64,000 nt of DNA from Bacteroidaceae bacterium (GTDB lineage Bacteria; Bacteroidota; Bacteroidia; Bacteroidales; Bacteroidaceae): assembly GCA_900770655.1 (NCBI GenBank), contig CAAGLA010000020.1, forward strand, positions 1-64,000, given 5' to 3'. Below, in pieces: positions 16,953 to 26,808 of the stretch; position 1 is the first letter of the stretch; each line of letters starts with the position of its first letter. The position numbers and the translations under genes are program-made. Below the pieces are notes generated by a model. The model was given only the letters and a program-made list of their open reading frames with translations, did no database searches and was not told the DNA's origin.

Positions 16953-18341
16953 ATGACACTAATCAAATCTATTTCAGGAATCCGTGGTACAATAGGCGGT
17001 AGAGCCGATGAAGGCTTGACACCTTTTGACGTAGTGAAATTGACATCGGCCTATGCTGCGCTGATACGTAAGACAACAACAAAGACAAGCAACAAGATTG
17101 TTGTTGGCCGTGATGCCCGTCTTTCGGGTGAAATGGTGAACAAGATTGTTTGCGGTACTCTTATGGGTATGGGCTTCGATGTTGTTGATATAGGTTTGGC
17201 TTCTACTCCTACAACAGAGGTTGCCGTAACTATGGAAGATGCTTGTGGCGGTATAATTTTGACAGCAAGCCACAACCCGCGCCAGTGGAATGCCCTTAAG
17301 CTGCTCAACGAAAAGGGCGAATTCTTGAATGCTGCCGAAGGTCAGGAGGTACTGCGCATTGCAGCTGCCGAAGAGTTCGATTATGCCGATGTTGAGACAC
17401 TTGGCAAATATCGTCTCGACGAGACATACGACGACAAGCATATTGAGGCTGTTCTGGCTTTGCCGCTTGTTGACGTTGAGGCTATTAAGGCTGCAGGCTT
17501 TAAGGTTGCCATTGACTGCGTGAACTCGGTTGGTGGCGTTATTCTTCCTAAATTGTTCGAGAAACTCGGCATTACAAAGGTAGACAAGCTCTATTGCGAA
17601 CCTACAGGTGACTTCCAGCATAACCCCGAGCCGCTTGCAAAGAACTTGGGCGACATTATGGGCCTTATGGCTAAGGGCGGCAACGATGTAGCCTTCGTGG
17701 TTGACCCCGACGTAGACCGTTTGGCTATAATATGCGAAAACGGCGAAATGTACGGCGAAGAGTACACACTTGTAACAGTTGCCGACTATGTTCTTAAACA
17801 TACTCCGGGCAACACTGTGTCGAACCTCAGTTCAACACGCGCCCTTCGCGATGTTACAAACGCTCACGGCTGCACATATACAGCTTCGGCAGTAGGTGAG
17901 GTGAATGTTGTTACCAAGATGCGCGAAACAAACGCTGTAATAGGCGGTGAGGGTAATGGCGGTGTAATTTACCCGGCTTGCCACGCCGGCCGCGACGCTT
18001 TGGTAGGCATTTGTCTTTTCCTGAGCCATCTTGCTCACGAGAAGAAGACCGTAAGCGAGCTCCGTGCTACATACCCTGCATACTTTATGGGCAAGAACCG
18101 TATAGACTTGAAGCCCGGTTGCGATGTTGATGCCATTCTCGAAAAGATTAAGGCAACATACGCAGGCAAGGCCGAAATAAATACTGTTGACGGTGTTAAG
18201 CTCGACTTCCCTGAAACTTGGGTACACCTTCGCAAGAGCAACACAGAACCAATTATCCGTATCTATTCCGAAGGCCCAACACAGGAGGCTGCTGATGCAA
18301 TAGGCGAAGAGATTCTTGCACTTGCAAACAGCTTGATGTAA
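16953..18341 (+). CDS. glmM: Phosphoglucosamine mutase (GlmM-type phosphohexomutase)
   Basis: 462 residues. It converts glucosamine 6-phosphate to glucosamine 1-phosphate, the precursor of UDP-GlcNAc for peptidoglycan and lipid A. The N-terminus ISGIRGTIGG, the phosphoserine loop TASHNPRQWNALK (about 104-116), the Mg-binding DPDVDRLAI (about 251) and the sugar-binding GEGNGGV (about 332) are all present, with the C-terminal phosphate-binding RKSNTEPIIRIY. The loop sequence favours GlmM over phosphoglucomutase, but phosphomannomutase activity cannot be excluded. Confidence 0.92.
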   Translation: MTLIKSISGIRGTIGGRADEGLTPFDVVKLTSAYAALIRKTTTKTSNKIVVGRDARLSGEMVNKIVCGTLMGMGFDVVDIGLASTPTTEVAVTMEDACGGIILTASHNPRQWNALKLLNEKGEFLNAAEGQEVLRIAAAEEFDYADVETLGKYRLDETYDDKHIEAVLALPLVDVEAIKAAGFKVAIDCVNSVGGVILPKLFEKLGITKVDKLYCEPTGDFQHNPEPLAKNLGDIMGLMAKGGNDVAFVVDPDVDRLAIICENGEMYGEEYTLVTVADYVLKHTPGNTVSNLSSTRALRDVTNAHGCTYTASAVGEVNVVTKMRETNAVIGGEGNGGVIYPACHAGRDALVGICLFLSHLAHEKKTVSELRATYPAYFMGKNRIDLKPGCDVDAILEKIKATYAGKAEINTVDGVKLDFPETWVHLRKSNTEPIIRIYSEGPTQEAADAIGEEILALANSLM

Positions 18342-18354
18342 TAAGCTTTTTTAC

Positions 18355-18406
18355 AAATAAAGATATAAGGAGCTGCTCACGTGAGCAGCTCCTTATATCT
18401 TTATTT
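18355..18406. terminator. 52-bp perfect palindrome after glmM
   Basis: Bases 18355-18380 and 18381-18406 are exact reverse complements with no spacer and a CACGTG centre. The arms end in T-rich/A-rich tracts, giving an intrinsic terminator for glmM. Its 3' end overlaps the -33 box of the next promoter. Confidence 0.85.
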
Positions 18407-18435
18407 GCTTTTGCTGTTAAAATTCAATACTTTTG
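18404..18435 (+). promoter_or_regulatory. Promoter of the OPT transporter gene
   Basis: TTTG at 18404-18407, a 20-base spacer and TACTTTTG at 18428-18435, a full match to the Bacteroidales consensus, 41 bases before the ATG. Confidence 0.7.
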
Positions 18436-18476
18436 CATAATTCTTATATAAAAGAACAATATTTAAAATTTGTAAT

Positions 18477-20468
18477 ATGAGTAACGAAAAAGAAAAAGTT
18501 GTTGGGTTGCCCGAAAATGCTTTCCGTCCGTTGAAGGAAGGCGAGGAGTATAAACCCATTATGTCGCCCGGCAAGGTATACCCCGAAGTAAACCTTTGGT
18601 CGGTCTCTTGGGGTGTAGCAATGGCAGTGCTGTTTTCGGCGGCATCGGCCTATCTGGGATTGAAGGTCGGTCAGGTATTTGAAGCCTCAATACCTATTGC
18701 TATAATTGCTGTTGGCGTGTCGGGTCTTGCAAAAAGAAAAGGTGCTCTTGGAGAGAATGTAATGATACAGTCCATTGGTGCCTGTTCGGGTGTTATTGTT
18801 GCCGGTGCCATATTTACTCTGCCGGCACTCTATATATTGCAGGAAAAATACCCCGAAATGACAGTGAATTTTATGCAGATGTTCTTGAGTTCCCTGCTGG
18901 GCGGTGTGCTTGGTATTCTATTCCTGATACCCTTCCGCAAGTACTTTGTTAAGGACAAGCACGGCGAGTATCCTTTCCCCGAAGCGACAGCAAGTACACA
19001 GGTGCTTATATCGGGCGAAAAGGGCGGTAATCAGGCCAAGCCATTGCTGGTGGCCGGTCTCATTGGAGGTCTGTACGACTTTGTAGTTGCAACCTTTGGC
19101 TTGTGGAACGAGAATTTTACAACACGTGTCTGCCATTGGGGCGAACTGCTTGCCGACAAAGCTAAATTCGTGTTCAAGATAAACACCGGTGCTGCGGTGC
19201 TCGGTTTGGGATGTATAATAGGTCTTAAGTATGCTGTAATAATATGTGCCGGCTCACTTGCTGTGTGGGTGTTGATAATTCCGGGAATGAACCTGCTGTT
19301 CGGCGATATGGTGCTGAATATGTGGAACCCCGAAATTACTTCAACAGTCGGTGCAATGGCTCCCGAAGAGATTTTCAAGGAGTATGCAAAGAGCATTGGT
19401 ATTGGCGGTATTGCTATGGCCGGTGTAATTGGCATTTTTAAATCGTGGGGTATAATAAAGAGTGCTGTAGGGCTTGCATCACGTGAGCTCGGTGGCAAGA
19501 AGAACAGTGAAAATGTAGAGCGTACCAACAAGGACCTTTCGATGAAATTCGTGCTCTTTGCATCGGTATTCACTCTGCTTGCTGTGTTTCTCTTCTTTGT
19601 TACAGATGTTATGAACGGCAATATACTGCAGAGTGTAGTTGCGCTTCTGCTTGTTGCCGTAATATCTTTCCTCTTTACAACCGTTGCGGCGAATGCCATA
19701 GCCATTGTGGGTTCTAACCCTGTGTCGGGAATGACATTGATGACACTTATATTGGCATCGGTGGTTATGGTTGCTGTTGGCCTGAAAGGCTCGTCGGGTA
19801 TGGTTGCCGCGCTTATTATGGGTGGAGTAGTTTGTACCGCACTTTCAATGGCGGGCGGTTTCATAACCGACCTTAAGATTGGTTATTGGCTGGGCAGTAC
19901 ACCGGCAAAGCAGCAGACTTGGAAATTCTTGGGTACTCTTGTATCGGCAGCAACTGTGGCCGGCGTTATTATAGTGCTTAACAAAACATACGGTTTTACA
20001 AGCGGTGAACTGTCGGCTCCTCAGGCATACGCTATGGCTGCGGTAATAGACCCTCTGATGAATGGCGTGGGCGCTCCGTGGCTGTTGTATGGCATTGGTG
20101 CGGTTCTGGCTCTTGTGCTCACATACTTTAAAGTGCCGGCTCTCGCATTTGCTCTTGGTATGTTCATACCTCTTGAACTGAACCTTCCTCTGCTGGTCGG
20201 TGGCCTTGTAAACTGGTATGTTACATCGCGTAGCAAGGATGCAGACGTTAACAGCGAGCGTGGCGAGAAATGTACTCTGCTTGCTTCGGGCTTCATTGCC
20301 GGCGGTGCTCTTATGGGCGTTGTAAGTGCCGGAATGCGCTTTGGTGGCTTTAACCTTGTAAATGAGACTTGGCTTGCCAACCCGTTGAGCGAGGTGCTGT
20401 CTATTGTAGTTTACGCACTTCTTATATTCTATATTGTCAAGGCAAGTATGAAACTTGGCAAGAAATAG
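18477..20468 (+). CDS. OPT family oligopeptide transporter
   Basis: 663 residues, polytopic inner-membrane protein with about 15 hydrophobic helices from residue 40 to the end. OPT family features include the N-terminal VSWGVAMAVLFSAASAYLGLKVGQ helix, GALGENVMIQSIGA, the EYPFPEATASTQVL loop (about 165) and SNPVSGMTLM (about 420). The family imports small peptides, or metal chelates in some members, with protons. It is monocistronic between two palindromic terminators. Confidence 0.92.
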   Translation: MSNEKEKVVGLPENAFRPLKEGEEYKPIMSPGKVYPEVNLWSVSWGVAMAVLFSAASAYLGLKVGQVFEASIPIAIIAVGVSGLAKRKGALGENVMIQSIGACSGVIVAGAIFTLPALYILQEKYPEMTVNFMQMFLSSLLGGVLGILFLIPFRKYFVKDKHGEYPFPEATASTQVLISGEKGGNQAKPLLVAGLIGGLYDFVVATFGLWNENFTTRVCHWGELLADKAKFVFKINTGAAVLGLGCIIGLKYAVIICAGSLAVWVLIIPGMNLLFGDMVLNMWNPEITSTVGAMAPEEIFKEYAKSIGIGGIAMAGVIGIFKSWGIIKSAVGLASRELGGKKNSENVERTNKDLSMKFVLFASVFTLLAVFLFFVTDVMNGNILQSVVALLLVAVISFLFTTVAANAIAIVGSNPVSGMTLMTLILASVVMVAVGLKGSSGMVAALIMGGVVCTALSMAGGFITDLKIGYWLGSTPAKQQTWKFLGTLVSAATVAGVIIVLNKTYGFTSGELSAPQAYAMAAVIDPLMNGVGAPWLLYGIGAVLALVLTYFKVPALAFALGMFIPLELNLPLLVGGLVNWYVTSRSKDADVNSERGEKCTLLASGFIAGGALMGVVSAGMRFGGFNLVNETWLANPLSEVLSIVVYALLIFYIVKASMKLGKK

Positions 20469-20485
20469 GCTGGTTGTATAATTCT

Positions 20486-20523
20486 AAAAATAAAAACATC
20501 CTTTAAAGGATGTTTTTATTTTT
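20486..20523. terminator. 38-bp perfect palindrome, bidirectional terminator
   Basis: Two 19-base arms meet without a spacer (20486-20504, 20505-20523), with A and T runs at the outer ends. It lies between converging genes, and its last base is the first base of the TPR gene's stop codon (20523-20525, minus strand). Confidence 0.85.
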
Positions 20524-22721
20524 TACACTATCAAATCTCTTAGTAGCAGCAACTCCTTTTCGCCTACGCCGCGAGAGAGAAGAACCTCTTTGTCGCGCAT
20601 TATGTGGTCGGCGACTTTGGCGCTGTTGCCGTCTTGTTCTTTTGCTTTGCTGTAAAGCTCTACGGCTTTTTCGTTGTTGTGACATACCCACTCTACGTGT
20701 GCAGCGTTCAAGTAGTCTTCGAACGAAGGAACCGGCATATCTAACAGCCTCTTGTAATAGCCTTGTGCCTGTTTGTCCTTGCCGGTTATGAACGAACACC
20801 AAGCAATGGCACGTGTGGCACGTAGTGAATCGGGTTTCAGGTATTCTACTTTGTAGAACCGGGCGAAGGCCTCTTCGTATTGCTTTATGGCTGCAAAACT
20901 CTCGCCGGCCTGCAGAAGCAGCGATATGTTTTCGGGCGCAAGCTCTTCGGCCATCTGGTAGTAGCTCACGGCTTTGTCGAATTCTCCTTGCATACGGTAA
21001 CACTGAGCTATGTGACGCAGTGTCCATAATGTGTCGGGCTTTATGATATCGGCTTTTGTATAGTAGTCTATTGCTGTGTTGAATTTGAGCTCTTTTTGGC
21101 TGCAATAGCCCATTTCCTGATAGAATTGTGCATCGCATTCACCGCAGGCCTCATACATCTTTCCGGCATTGAATGCCTCTTTGTAGTACTCTTTTTCTAT
21201 AAGGTACCTGAATGTTTTCAATATAGCCTCTTTGTTGTTTATAAGTTCTCTTAGTCCGTTGCTTTCGAGCAGGTTAAGTGACATTTTGAAAGGGTCGGAG
21301 AATTCGTTGTGGAAGCGTGATACCTTGAAGAAACGGTAGAGGTCCTGAATATATTGGTTGCTCTCAATCTCGGCCTTCTTTTCTGTGGGTATCTGTGCTA
21401 TGGTATCGGCATCCTGTGCTGTCATTTCACCGCCTTCGGCTATCTGGCTCATAAGCATATCGCGTTGCTGCTGAGGTATACGTTGTACTGTAAAGCAGAA
21501 GGAGTATTTGTCGCTGTTGCAGAAAACGGGTGATGATACAATGGCTCCCATTATGCTCTTGTTGTCGAGCCCGGACACCGGTATGGTTTCTGATATTTCG
21601 GGGATGGTGGGGTCGAACAGGCGGAACCAATTATGAATTTCGCTGAAGAACGGGTAGTTTTTAAGCTGCGAGAAGGTGCTCATATATAGGTCGGCGCCCT
21701 CTATTTGCCATTTTGCCATCTCGTCGAGCTTCTCTTTTACGTCATTTTCAATCCATTTGCTCCATTCGGGGTTCTTGTCTTCGTCGTTCTCAATCTCCTT
21801 TAATATATCGATGCTGAATTTTTCGTTATGTATGTTCCTGTTCTTCATCATTGCGGGGATTATCTCCTCGCGCATCTTGCGGTCTATCTTTTGTGTTTCG
21901 CGGCAGCGCAGCAGCTGTATCTGTATTGTCTCTATACGGCGCTTTACTGTTTTGTTGCCGTTCAGCTGCTCTATTGCCGAACTTAGTTCGGGGTAGTGCG
22001 ATATGCGCTCTTTGTATGTATAGAGCACAATTACAAGTCCAACAATGGCTCTTGTAGACAATATGGTTTCGCTGTGCGATGCTATTGTGCACAGAACCAT
22101 AGCTTTCAGTGGCTCGAAACAGGTGAGCGCACTGAGCATTATGGCACTACAGGCAAGAGCACGGTCGTTAAGTGCTATATCATCGCTGTTAATAAGCTCT
22201 GTTATGGTGGTGGCGTTGCCGGTATTCCAAGAAGAACTGCTCCAAATAATGTTGAAGAGCTCTCTTGTTATATGCTCGTGCTCTTTTATGAGTTCTTCGC
22301 GCACTTTGCGGCAGTCGGCAGTCGGCAGGGATTCTGTTACAAGTGTGTTCGCGTGGTTCTCTTTTAGTCTTGAAATAGCTCTTTCAATGTTGCCGCTTTC
22401 CTTGCAACCGCGACGTGTGCGCCCATACACTGTAGAGGCCTCTTCGGCTGTTCTTGCTGCAGCAATAAGGTCGTTGAGAATATAGCATTTTGCAACAAGT
22501 TCGTCGTACAGGCACTCTCTCCCCGGGTCGGGCATACCTTGTTGCAGGTATTTCAAAAGGTATTTATAGGCTGTTTCAACTTCGGTGAAGCGTGTGCGCA
22601 GTTCCCAATCCTGAAGATTTTCGATATCTTCTCCAAGCGCGAGTATTGCCTCTTTGAGCCTTGCCTCGTTAAGCAGGGCTGTTACCTTTTTCTGTATCTC
22701 TTTAATGCGTTTATTCTCCAT
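20523..22721 (-). CDS. TPR-repeat protein
   Basis: About 732 residues from the ATG at 22721; a GTG at 22757 overlaps the pgk terminator and is unlikely. The first 450 residues are helical with no family recognised. The last 220 hold tandem tetratricopeptide units, for example CYRMQGEFDKAVSYYQMAEELAPENISLL followed by GESFAAIKQYEEAFARFYKVEYLKPDS (seen in the translation at about 20700-21100), which form a protein-binding scaffold. There is no signal peptide or membrane helix, so it is probably cytoplasmic. Function is unknown; it lies downstream of pgk on the same strand but behind a terminator. Confidence 0.8.
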   Translation of the reverse strand: MENKRIKEIQKKVTALLNEARLKEAILALGEDIENLQDWELRTRFTEVETAYKYLLKYLQQGMPDPGRECLYDELVAKCYILNDLIAAARTAEEASTVYGRTRRGCKESGNIERAISRLKENHANTLVTESLPTADCRKVREELIKEHEHITRELFNIIWSSSSWNTGNATTITELINSDDIALNDRALACSAIMLSALTCFEPLKAMVLCTIASHSETILSTRAIVGLVIVLYTYKERISHYPELSSAIEQLNGNKTVKRRIETIQIQLLRCRETQKIDRKMREEIIPAMMKNRNIHNEKFSIDILKEIENDEDKNPEWSKWIENDVKEKLDEMAKWQIEGADLYMSTFSQLKNYPFFSEIHNWFRLFDPTIPEISETIPVSGLDNKSIMGAIVSSPVFCNSDKYSFCFTVQRIPQQQRDMLMSQIAEGGEMTAQDADTIAQIPTEKKAEIESNQYIQDLYRFFKVSRFHNEFSDPFKMSLNLLESNGLRELINNKEAILKTFRYLIEKEYYKEAFNAGKMYEACGECDAQFYQEMGYCSQKELKFNTAIDYYTKADIIKPDTLWTLRHIAQCYRMQGEFDKAVSYYQMAEELAPENISLLLQAGESFAAIKQYEEAFARFYKVEYLKPDSLRATRAIAWCSFITGKDKQAQGYYKRLLDMPVPSFEDYLNAAHVEWVCHNNEKAVELYSKAKEQDGNSAKVADHIMRDKEVLLSRGVGEKELLLLRDLIV

Positions 22722-22735
22722 CGTACTTTTATAAA

Positions 22736-22767
22736 CATAAACAGCGCGGTTACCCACGCTGTTTATG
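22736..22767 (-). terminator. Hairpin terminator after pgk
   Basis: Arms 22736-22746 and 22757-22767 (11 bp, perfect) around a 10-base loop, in the gap between pgk and the TPR gene. Confidence 0.65.
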
Positions 22768-22786
22768 GATTTCTAATATTTGTGAA

Positions 22787-24037
22787 TTATTCGCCCTTTA
22801 TGGCTGCTACACCCGGCAGTACCTTGCCTTCGATAGCCTCGAGAAGAGCACCACCACCTGTAGAGATGTATGATACTTGGTCGGCCATACCGAACTTGTT
22901 GATGCAAGCTACCGAGTCGCCGCCACCAATGAGTGAGAATGCTCCGTTGGCTGTAGCCTTGCCAATAGCTTCGGCAATAGCACGTGAACCGGCTGTGAAG
23001 TTGTCGAACTCGAATACGCCTGCAGGGCCGTTCCAAAGAATGGTCTTTGCGTCTACAATAGCTGCGGCGAATGCCTTCTGGGCCTCAGGACCTGCATCCA
23101 AGCCTTCCCAACCTTCGGGGATAGCACGGGCGGGGCATACCTGTGTGTTGGCATCGTTTGAGAAGTCGTCGGCTGCAACGCAGTCAGTGGCAAGAACAAG
23201 ATTTACCCCCTTAGCCTTAGCCTGCTCCATAATGCTGAGAGCAAGGTCGAGCTTGTCGTCCTCAACGATTGAACGGCCAATCTCGCCACCCTGAGCCTTA
23301 GCGAATGTATATGTCATACCGCCACAAAGAATGAGGTTGTCTACCTTGTCCATAAGGTTCTCTATGATACCAATCTTTGTTGAAACCTTAGAACCGCCCA
23401 TAATTGCTGTGAAAGGACGCTTGATGTCTTTGAGAATGTTGTCGACAGCCTGAACCTCTTTCTCCATCAAATAGCCGAGCATCTTGTTATCGGCATCGAA
23501 ATAATCGGCAATTACAGCTGTTGAAGCGTGACGGCGGTGTGCTGTACCGAACGCGTCGTTTATATAGCAGTCGGCGTATGAAGCAAGAGTCTTTGAGAAC
23601 TCCTTCTGTGACTCCTTCATAGCTTTCTTTGCATCGTTGTATGCAGGGTCTTCCTTGTCAATGCCAACAGGCTTGCCCTCCTCTTCGGGGTAGAAACGGA
23701 GGTTCTCGAGCATAAGGACTTCGCCCGGTTTCAATGCAGCGGCAGCCTCGGCAGCCTTAGCGCAGTCGGGAGCAAACTGAACGGGAACACCCAGCTTCTC
23801 AGAAACAGCGTCAACAATCTGGCTCAAAGAGAACTTTGCATTAACCTTGCCTTTGGGCTTGCCCATATGCGACATAATGATGAGTGCACCACCGTCGGCA
23901 AGTACCTTCTTTAGTGTGGGAAGGGCACCGCGGATACGTGTGTCGTCGGTAATTTTACCCTCTTCGTTAAGGGGCACATTGAAGTCTACGCGAACGATTG
24001 CCTTTTTGCCGGCAAACTTGAAATTGTCAATTGTCAT
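22787..24037 (-). CDS. pgk: Phosphoglycerate kinase
   Basis: 416 residues, usual length. It makes ATP from 1,3-bisphosphoglycerate and ADP in glycolysis. Visible hallmarks: the N-terminal RVDFNVPLNEEGKITDDTRI, SHMGKPKG, the LENLRFYPEEEGK segment, the GGSKVSTKIG hinge and the C-terminal nucleotide loop SLIGGGDSVACINKFG followed by STGGGALLEAIEGK. A TATCTTCG box lies about 85 bases upstream. Confidence 0.96.
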   Translation of the reverse strand: MTIDNFKFAGKKAIVRVDFNVPLNEEGKITDDTRIRGALPTLKKVLADGGALIIMSHMGKPKGKVNAKFSLSQIVDAVSEKLGVPVQFAPDCAKAAEAAAALKPGEVLMLENLRFYPEEEGKPVGIDKEDPAYNDAKKAMKESQKEFSKTLASYADCYINDAFGTAHRRHASTAVIADYFDADNKMLGYLMEKEVQAVDNILKDIKRPFTAIMGGSKVSTKIGIIENLMDKVDNLILCGGMTYTFAKAQGGEIGRSIVEDDKLDLALSIMEQAKAKGVNLVLATDCVAADDFSNDANTQVCPARAIPEGWEGLDAGPEAQKAFAAAIVDAKTILWNGPAGVFEFDNFTAGSRAIAEAIGKATANGAFSLIGGGDSVACINKFGMADQVSYISTGGGALLEAIEGKVLPGVAAIKGE

Positions 24038-24120
24038 AGCTTAATTGATTTTATGTTAGTAAAATTGTTGTTTGTTGCGTTATATATCTGTAATACGGGT
24101 ATTCTGTACCTTTCAATTTG

Positions 24121-24128
24121 CGAAGATA
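24121..24128 (-). promoter_or_regulatory. -7 box (TATCTTCG) for pgk
   Basis: Minus strand TATCTTCG at 24128-24121, 84 bases before the pgk ATG. The -33 region is only A/T-rich. The rest of the 24038-24269 gap holds no gene. Confidence 0.4.
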
Positions 24129-24269
24129 ATGTTTTTTAAATAAAAGAGGTAATAAGAAACGATTTTATTTGTTGGAAGTTGTTTAAAATTCTATAAAAAC
24201 AGACAGTGCTGTATATATGCCGTGCAATAAATCGTTGCTTTTTATATTTCTTTCCGGTGACTGAAATAC

Positions 24270-24914
24270 CTATCTTTGAATTTTGCCGCTCTCTTTGCAA
24301 AAATCCTTCAGCCCGCATTTGTCGCACAGCGGTTTGCGTGCGGAGCATATGTAGCGGCCGTGGAGTATGAGCCAGTGGTGTGCTCTGGGTATGATATCTT
24401 CGGGCAGGTGTTTCGTTAGCTCCATCTCTACACTGTATGGGGTGGTGCATCGCTTGGGTACAAGCCCTATGCGGTGGCTCACTCTAAATACGTGTGTGTC
24501 TACTGCCATTGCGCTTTTGTCCCACACAACAGAGAGTATCACATTGGCTGTCTTGCGCCCGACACCGGGCAGGGCCGTGAGCTCTTCGAGTGTGTCGGGG
24601 ACCTCTCCTCCAAAGTCGCTGCACAGCTTTTGTGCCATACCAACAAGGTGCTTTGCCTTGTTGTTGGGGTATGAAACGCTCTTTATATAGTTGTATATCT
24701 CATCGGGGTGTGCCTGTGCCATCTCTTGTGCATCGGGGTAACGGGCTATGAGGTCGGGGGTTACCATATTTACCCTTTTGTCGGTGCATTGTGCCGAAAG
24801 TATTACTGCTACAAGCAGGTCGAATGGAGTGGTGTAGTTCAGTTCTGTTTCGGCAACGGGCATTGCCTCTTCGAAGTATTCTATTACCTTTTTATATAAT
24901 TCGGCTTTTTTCAT
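24270..24914 (-). CDS. nth: Endonuclease III (DNA glycosylase/AP lyase)
   Basis: 214 residues from the ATG at 24914, matching family length; upstream in-frame codons to 24983 are not conserved in type. It removes oxidised pyrimidines and cuts the abasic site in base-excision repair. The helix-hairpin-helix ends in LPGVGRKTANVI with the catalytic Lys, followed by AVDTHVFRVSHR with the catalytic Asp. The C-terminal [4Fe-4S] loop has the standard C-x6-C-x2-C-x5-C spacing (CSARKPLCDKCGLKDFC). Confidence 0.95.
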   Translation of the reverse strand: MKKAELYKKVIEYFEEAMPVAETELNYTTPFDLLVAVILSAQCTDKRVNMVTPDLIARYPDAQEMAQAHPDEIYNYIKSVSYPNNKAKHLVGMAQKLCSDFGGEVPDTLEELTALPGVGRKTANVILSVVWDKSAMAVDTHVFRVSHRIGLVPKRCTTPYSVEMELTKHLPEDIIPRAHHWLILHGRYICSARKPLCDKCGLKDFCKESGKIQR

Positions 24915-24983
24915 AGTTGTTTTTTTCTTCTGCATTTTTGCGAATATACACAATATTGCTTGTTTTGCCAAATTATACCGCAA

Positions 24984-25015
24984 TAGAAAATGCCGGCCCG
25001 GGCCGGCATTTTCTA
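24984..25015 (-). terminator. 32-bp perfect palindrome overlapping a stop codon
   Basis: 16-base GC-rich arms (24984-24999, 25000-25015) without a spacer. The TAG stop of the histidine phosphatase gene (25013-25015) forms the end of one arm. Confidence 0.8.
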
Positions 25016-25513
25016 TACGGTAAATTCTCTTATTTCACAGTTCCCGAAGAGTGTCACGTCGCGGTGGGTCACGCCTTTTATTTCTGCTTCCAGAATACGG
25101 CAAAAGAAACCGTGGCTGAATGCGAGTATCTTTTTTCCGGGGTATTCACGGCGTACTTTTTCGAGAAATTTGTGTGCACGTTCCTTCATAGAATCTTCGG
25201 TCTCGACGGTGTCGTTGTACACAGCGCCTTTTATTGGCGTGCCGGCAAGGTTTCCTAAATCGCGCTCGCGCAGTAATGGCTCTTTAATAAAGGTACACTC
25301 TATGCCTTCGAGGGCTATTTCGGCAGTGTCGAGGCAACGCTTGAGGTCGCTGCATAGAACGACATCAAACTCGAGCTGTGCTATTCGTGGGCGCAATGAG
25401 TGTGCCTGCTCAATGCCAAGCTCTGAAAGGTGCCCCGGTGTCTGTCCTTGAAACAGCCCTTTCGAGTTTTCTATTGTCTCGCCGTGGCGAGTCATATAAA
25501 TGGTTGTAGCCAT
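25013..25513 (-). CDS. Histidine phosphatase family protein (phosphoglycerate mutase-like)
   Basis: 166 residues. The catalytic MTRHGETIENSKGLFQGQ near the N-terminus carries the phospho-accepting His, DLKRCLDTAEIAL the second Arg, LLRERDLGNLAG the proton donor region, and FSHGFFCRIL the second His. The substrate is unknown: the family includes broad-range phosphatases and alpha-ribazole phosphatase (CobC). It starts 4 bases after the pheS stop, so it is in the pheS operon. Confidence 0.88.
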   Translation of the reverse strand: MATTIYMTRHGETIENSKGLFQGQTPGHLSELGIEQAHSLRPRIAQLEFDVVLCSDLKRCLDTAEIALEGIECTFIKEPLLRERDLGNLAGTPIKGAVYNDTVETEDSMKERAHKFLEKVRREYPGKKILAFSHGFFCRILEAEIKGVTHRDVTLFGNCEIREFTV

Positions 25514-25517
25514 TGTC

Positions 25518-26537
25518 TTAGTTAGCGCTTTCGAAGAGTTTGAGGAACCTTACATCGTTCTCGCTGAAGAGGCGGAGGTCTTTTACTTGGTATTTGAGGT
25601 TTGTTATACGCTCAATTCCCATACCGAATGCGTATCCCGAATATACCTTACTGTCTATGCCGCAGAGGTCGAGTACATTGGGGTCTACCATACCGCAACC
25701 GAGAATTTCTACCCAGCCTGTATTCTTGCAGAATGGACATCCCTTGCCGCCACAGATGTTGCAGCTGATATCCATTTCGGCGCTTGGCTCTGTGAAAGGG
25801 AAATATGATGGGCGCAGACGTATCTTTGTATCTTTGCCGAACATCTCCTGCGCAAAGAGCAGAAGCACCTGTTTCAAGTCGGTGAACGATACGTTTTTGT
25901 CTATGTAAAGACCTTCGAGCTGGTGGAAGAAGCAGTGTGCGCGGTAGCTTATTGCTTCGTTACGGTATACACGGCCCGGAGCTATTATGCGTATAGGCGG
26001 CTGGCTTGTCTCCATAACGCGGCTCTGCACGCTGCTGGTGTGTGTGCGGAGGATTATATCGGGGTGTGCCTCAATGAAGAATGTGTCCTGCATATCGCGT
26101 GCCGGGTGGTCGGCGGCGAAGTTCATTGATGAGAATACGTGCCAGTCGTCTTCCACCTCAACTCCGTTTGCAATAGAGAATCCTAAGCGTGAGAAAATAT
26201 CTACTATTTCGTTCTTGACAATGGAGAGCGGGTGGCGTGTGCCCAGTACCGAAGGGTACGAAGGGCGTGTGAGGTCTATTTCGCACTGTTCCTCTTCTTT
26301 GTTTTCAATTTGCTCCTTAAGTGCGTTGAAGTGTTCCTGAACCGCGTTCTTGAGTTCGTTGAGCTTAACGCCGACTTCTCTCTTCTGCTCGGCGGGAACT
26401 TCGCGGAATTGGGCCATTAGACCATTCAGTATACCTTTTTTGCTGAGGTATTTTAGGCGCAGTGCCTCTAATTCTTCGGCGTTGGTGGCTGTTGTCTGCT
26501 TTATCTCGCTGAACAGCCCGTTGATTTGTTCTATCAT
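25518..26537 (-). CDS. pheS: Phenylalanine-tRNA ligase, alpha subunit
   Basis: 339 residues, the standard length. It is the catalytic class II subunit of the alpha2-beta2 enzyme charging tRNA-Phe. It has an N-terminal coiled coil (about 1-90), motif 2 around LRTHTSSVQSRVM and RVYRNEAI, the CNICGGKGCPFCKNTGWVEILGCGM segment and motif 3 GYAFGMGIERITNLKY. The extra Cys cluster (C-x2-C...C-x2-C) in the segment before motif 3 is seen in many bacterial PheS. pheT is not adjacent, which is usual in Bacteroidales. Confidence 0.96.
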   Translation of the reverse strand: MIEQINGLFSEIKQTTATNAEELEALRLKYLSKKGILNGLMAQFREVPAEQKREVGVKLNELKNAVQEHFNALKEQIENKEEEQCEIDLTRPSYPSVLGTRHPLSIVKNEIVDIFSRLGFSIANGVEVEDDWHVFSSMNFAADHPARDMQDTFFIEAHPDIILRTHTSSVQSRVMETSQPPIRIIAPGRVYRNEAISYRAHCFFHQLEGLYIDKNVSFTDLKQVLLLFAQEMFGKDTKIRLRPSYFPFTEPSAEMDISCNICGGKGCPFCKNTGWVEILGCGMVDPNVLDLCGIDSKVYSGYAFGMGIERITNLKYQVKDLRLFSENDVRFLKLFESAN

Positions 26538-26808
26538 AACTTTCTATTTTAATTCACAAAGAATGGTTGCAGAGTTGTTCTGTTTCTTGTGCCGGAGCAC
26601 ATATATCCACAACTTTGCAAAGTTAATGAAATATGGTGGATTTTTGAGTAACAAAAGAGATAAAATATTAGTATAAATCATTAATATTCTCTTTTCGTCT
26701 TTACTAAATAATTAATTTAGTAATTATCTTTGATAATAAATATTTTTTTTTCAATTTTGCAGTTTGTGTAATGGCTTTTCAGCCGAATTGTAAACATACT
26801 CTTCAATT
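26538..26808. other. Divergent pheS / rsh intergenic region
   Basis: 271 A/T-rich bases without a gene. A CAATTTTG box near 26752-26759 is a six-of-eight match to the -7 consensus for the plus-strand rsh gene. No convincing T-box or attenuator structure for pheS was found by eye. Confidence 0.3.
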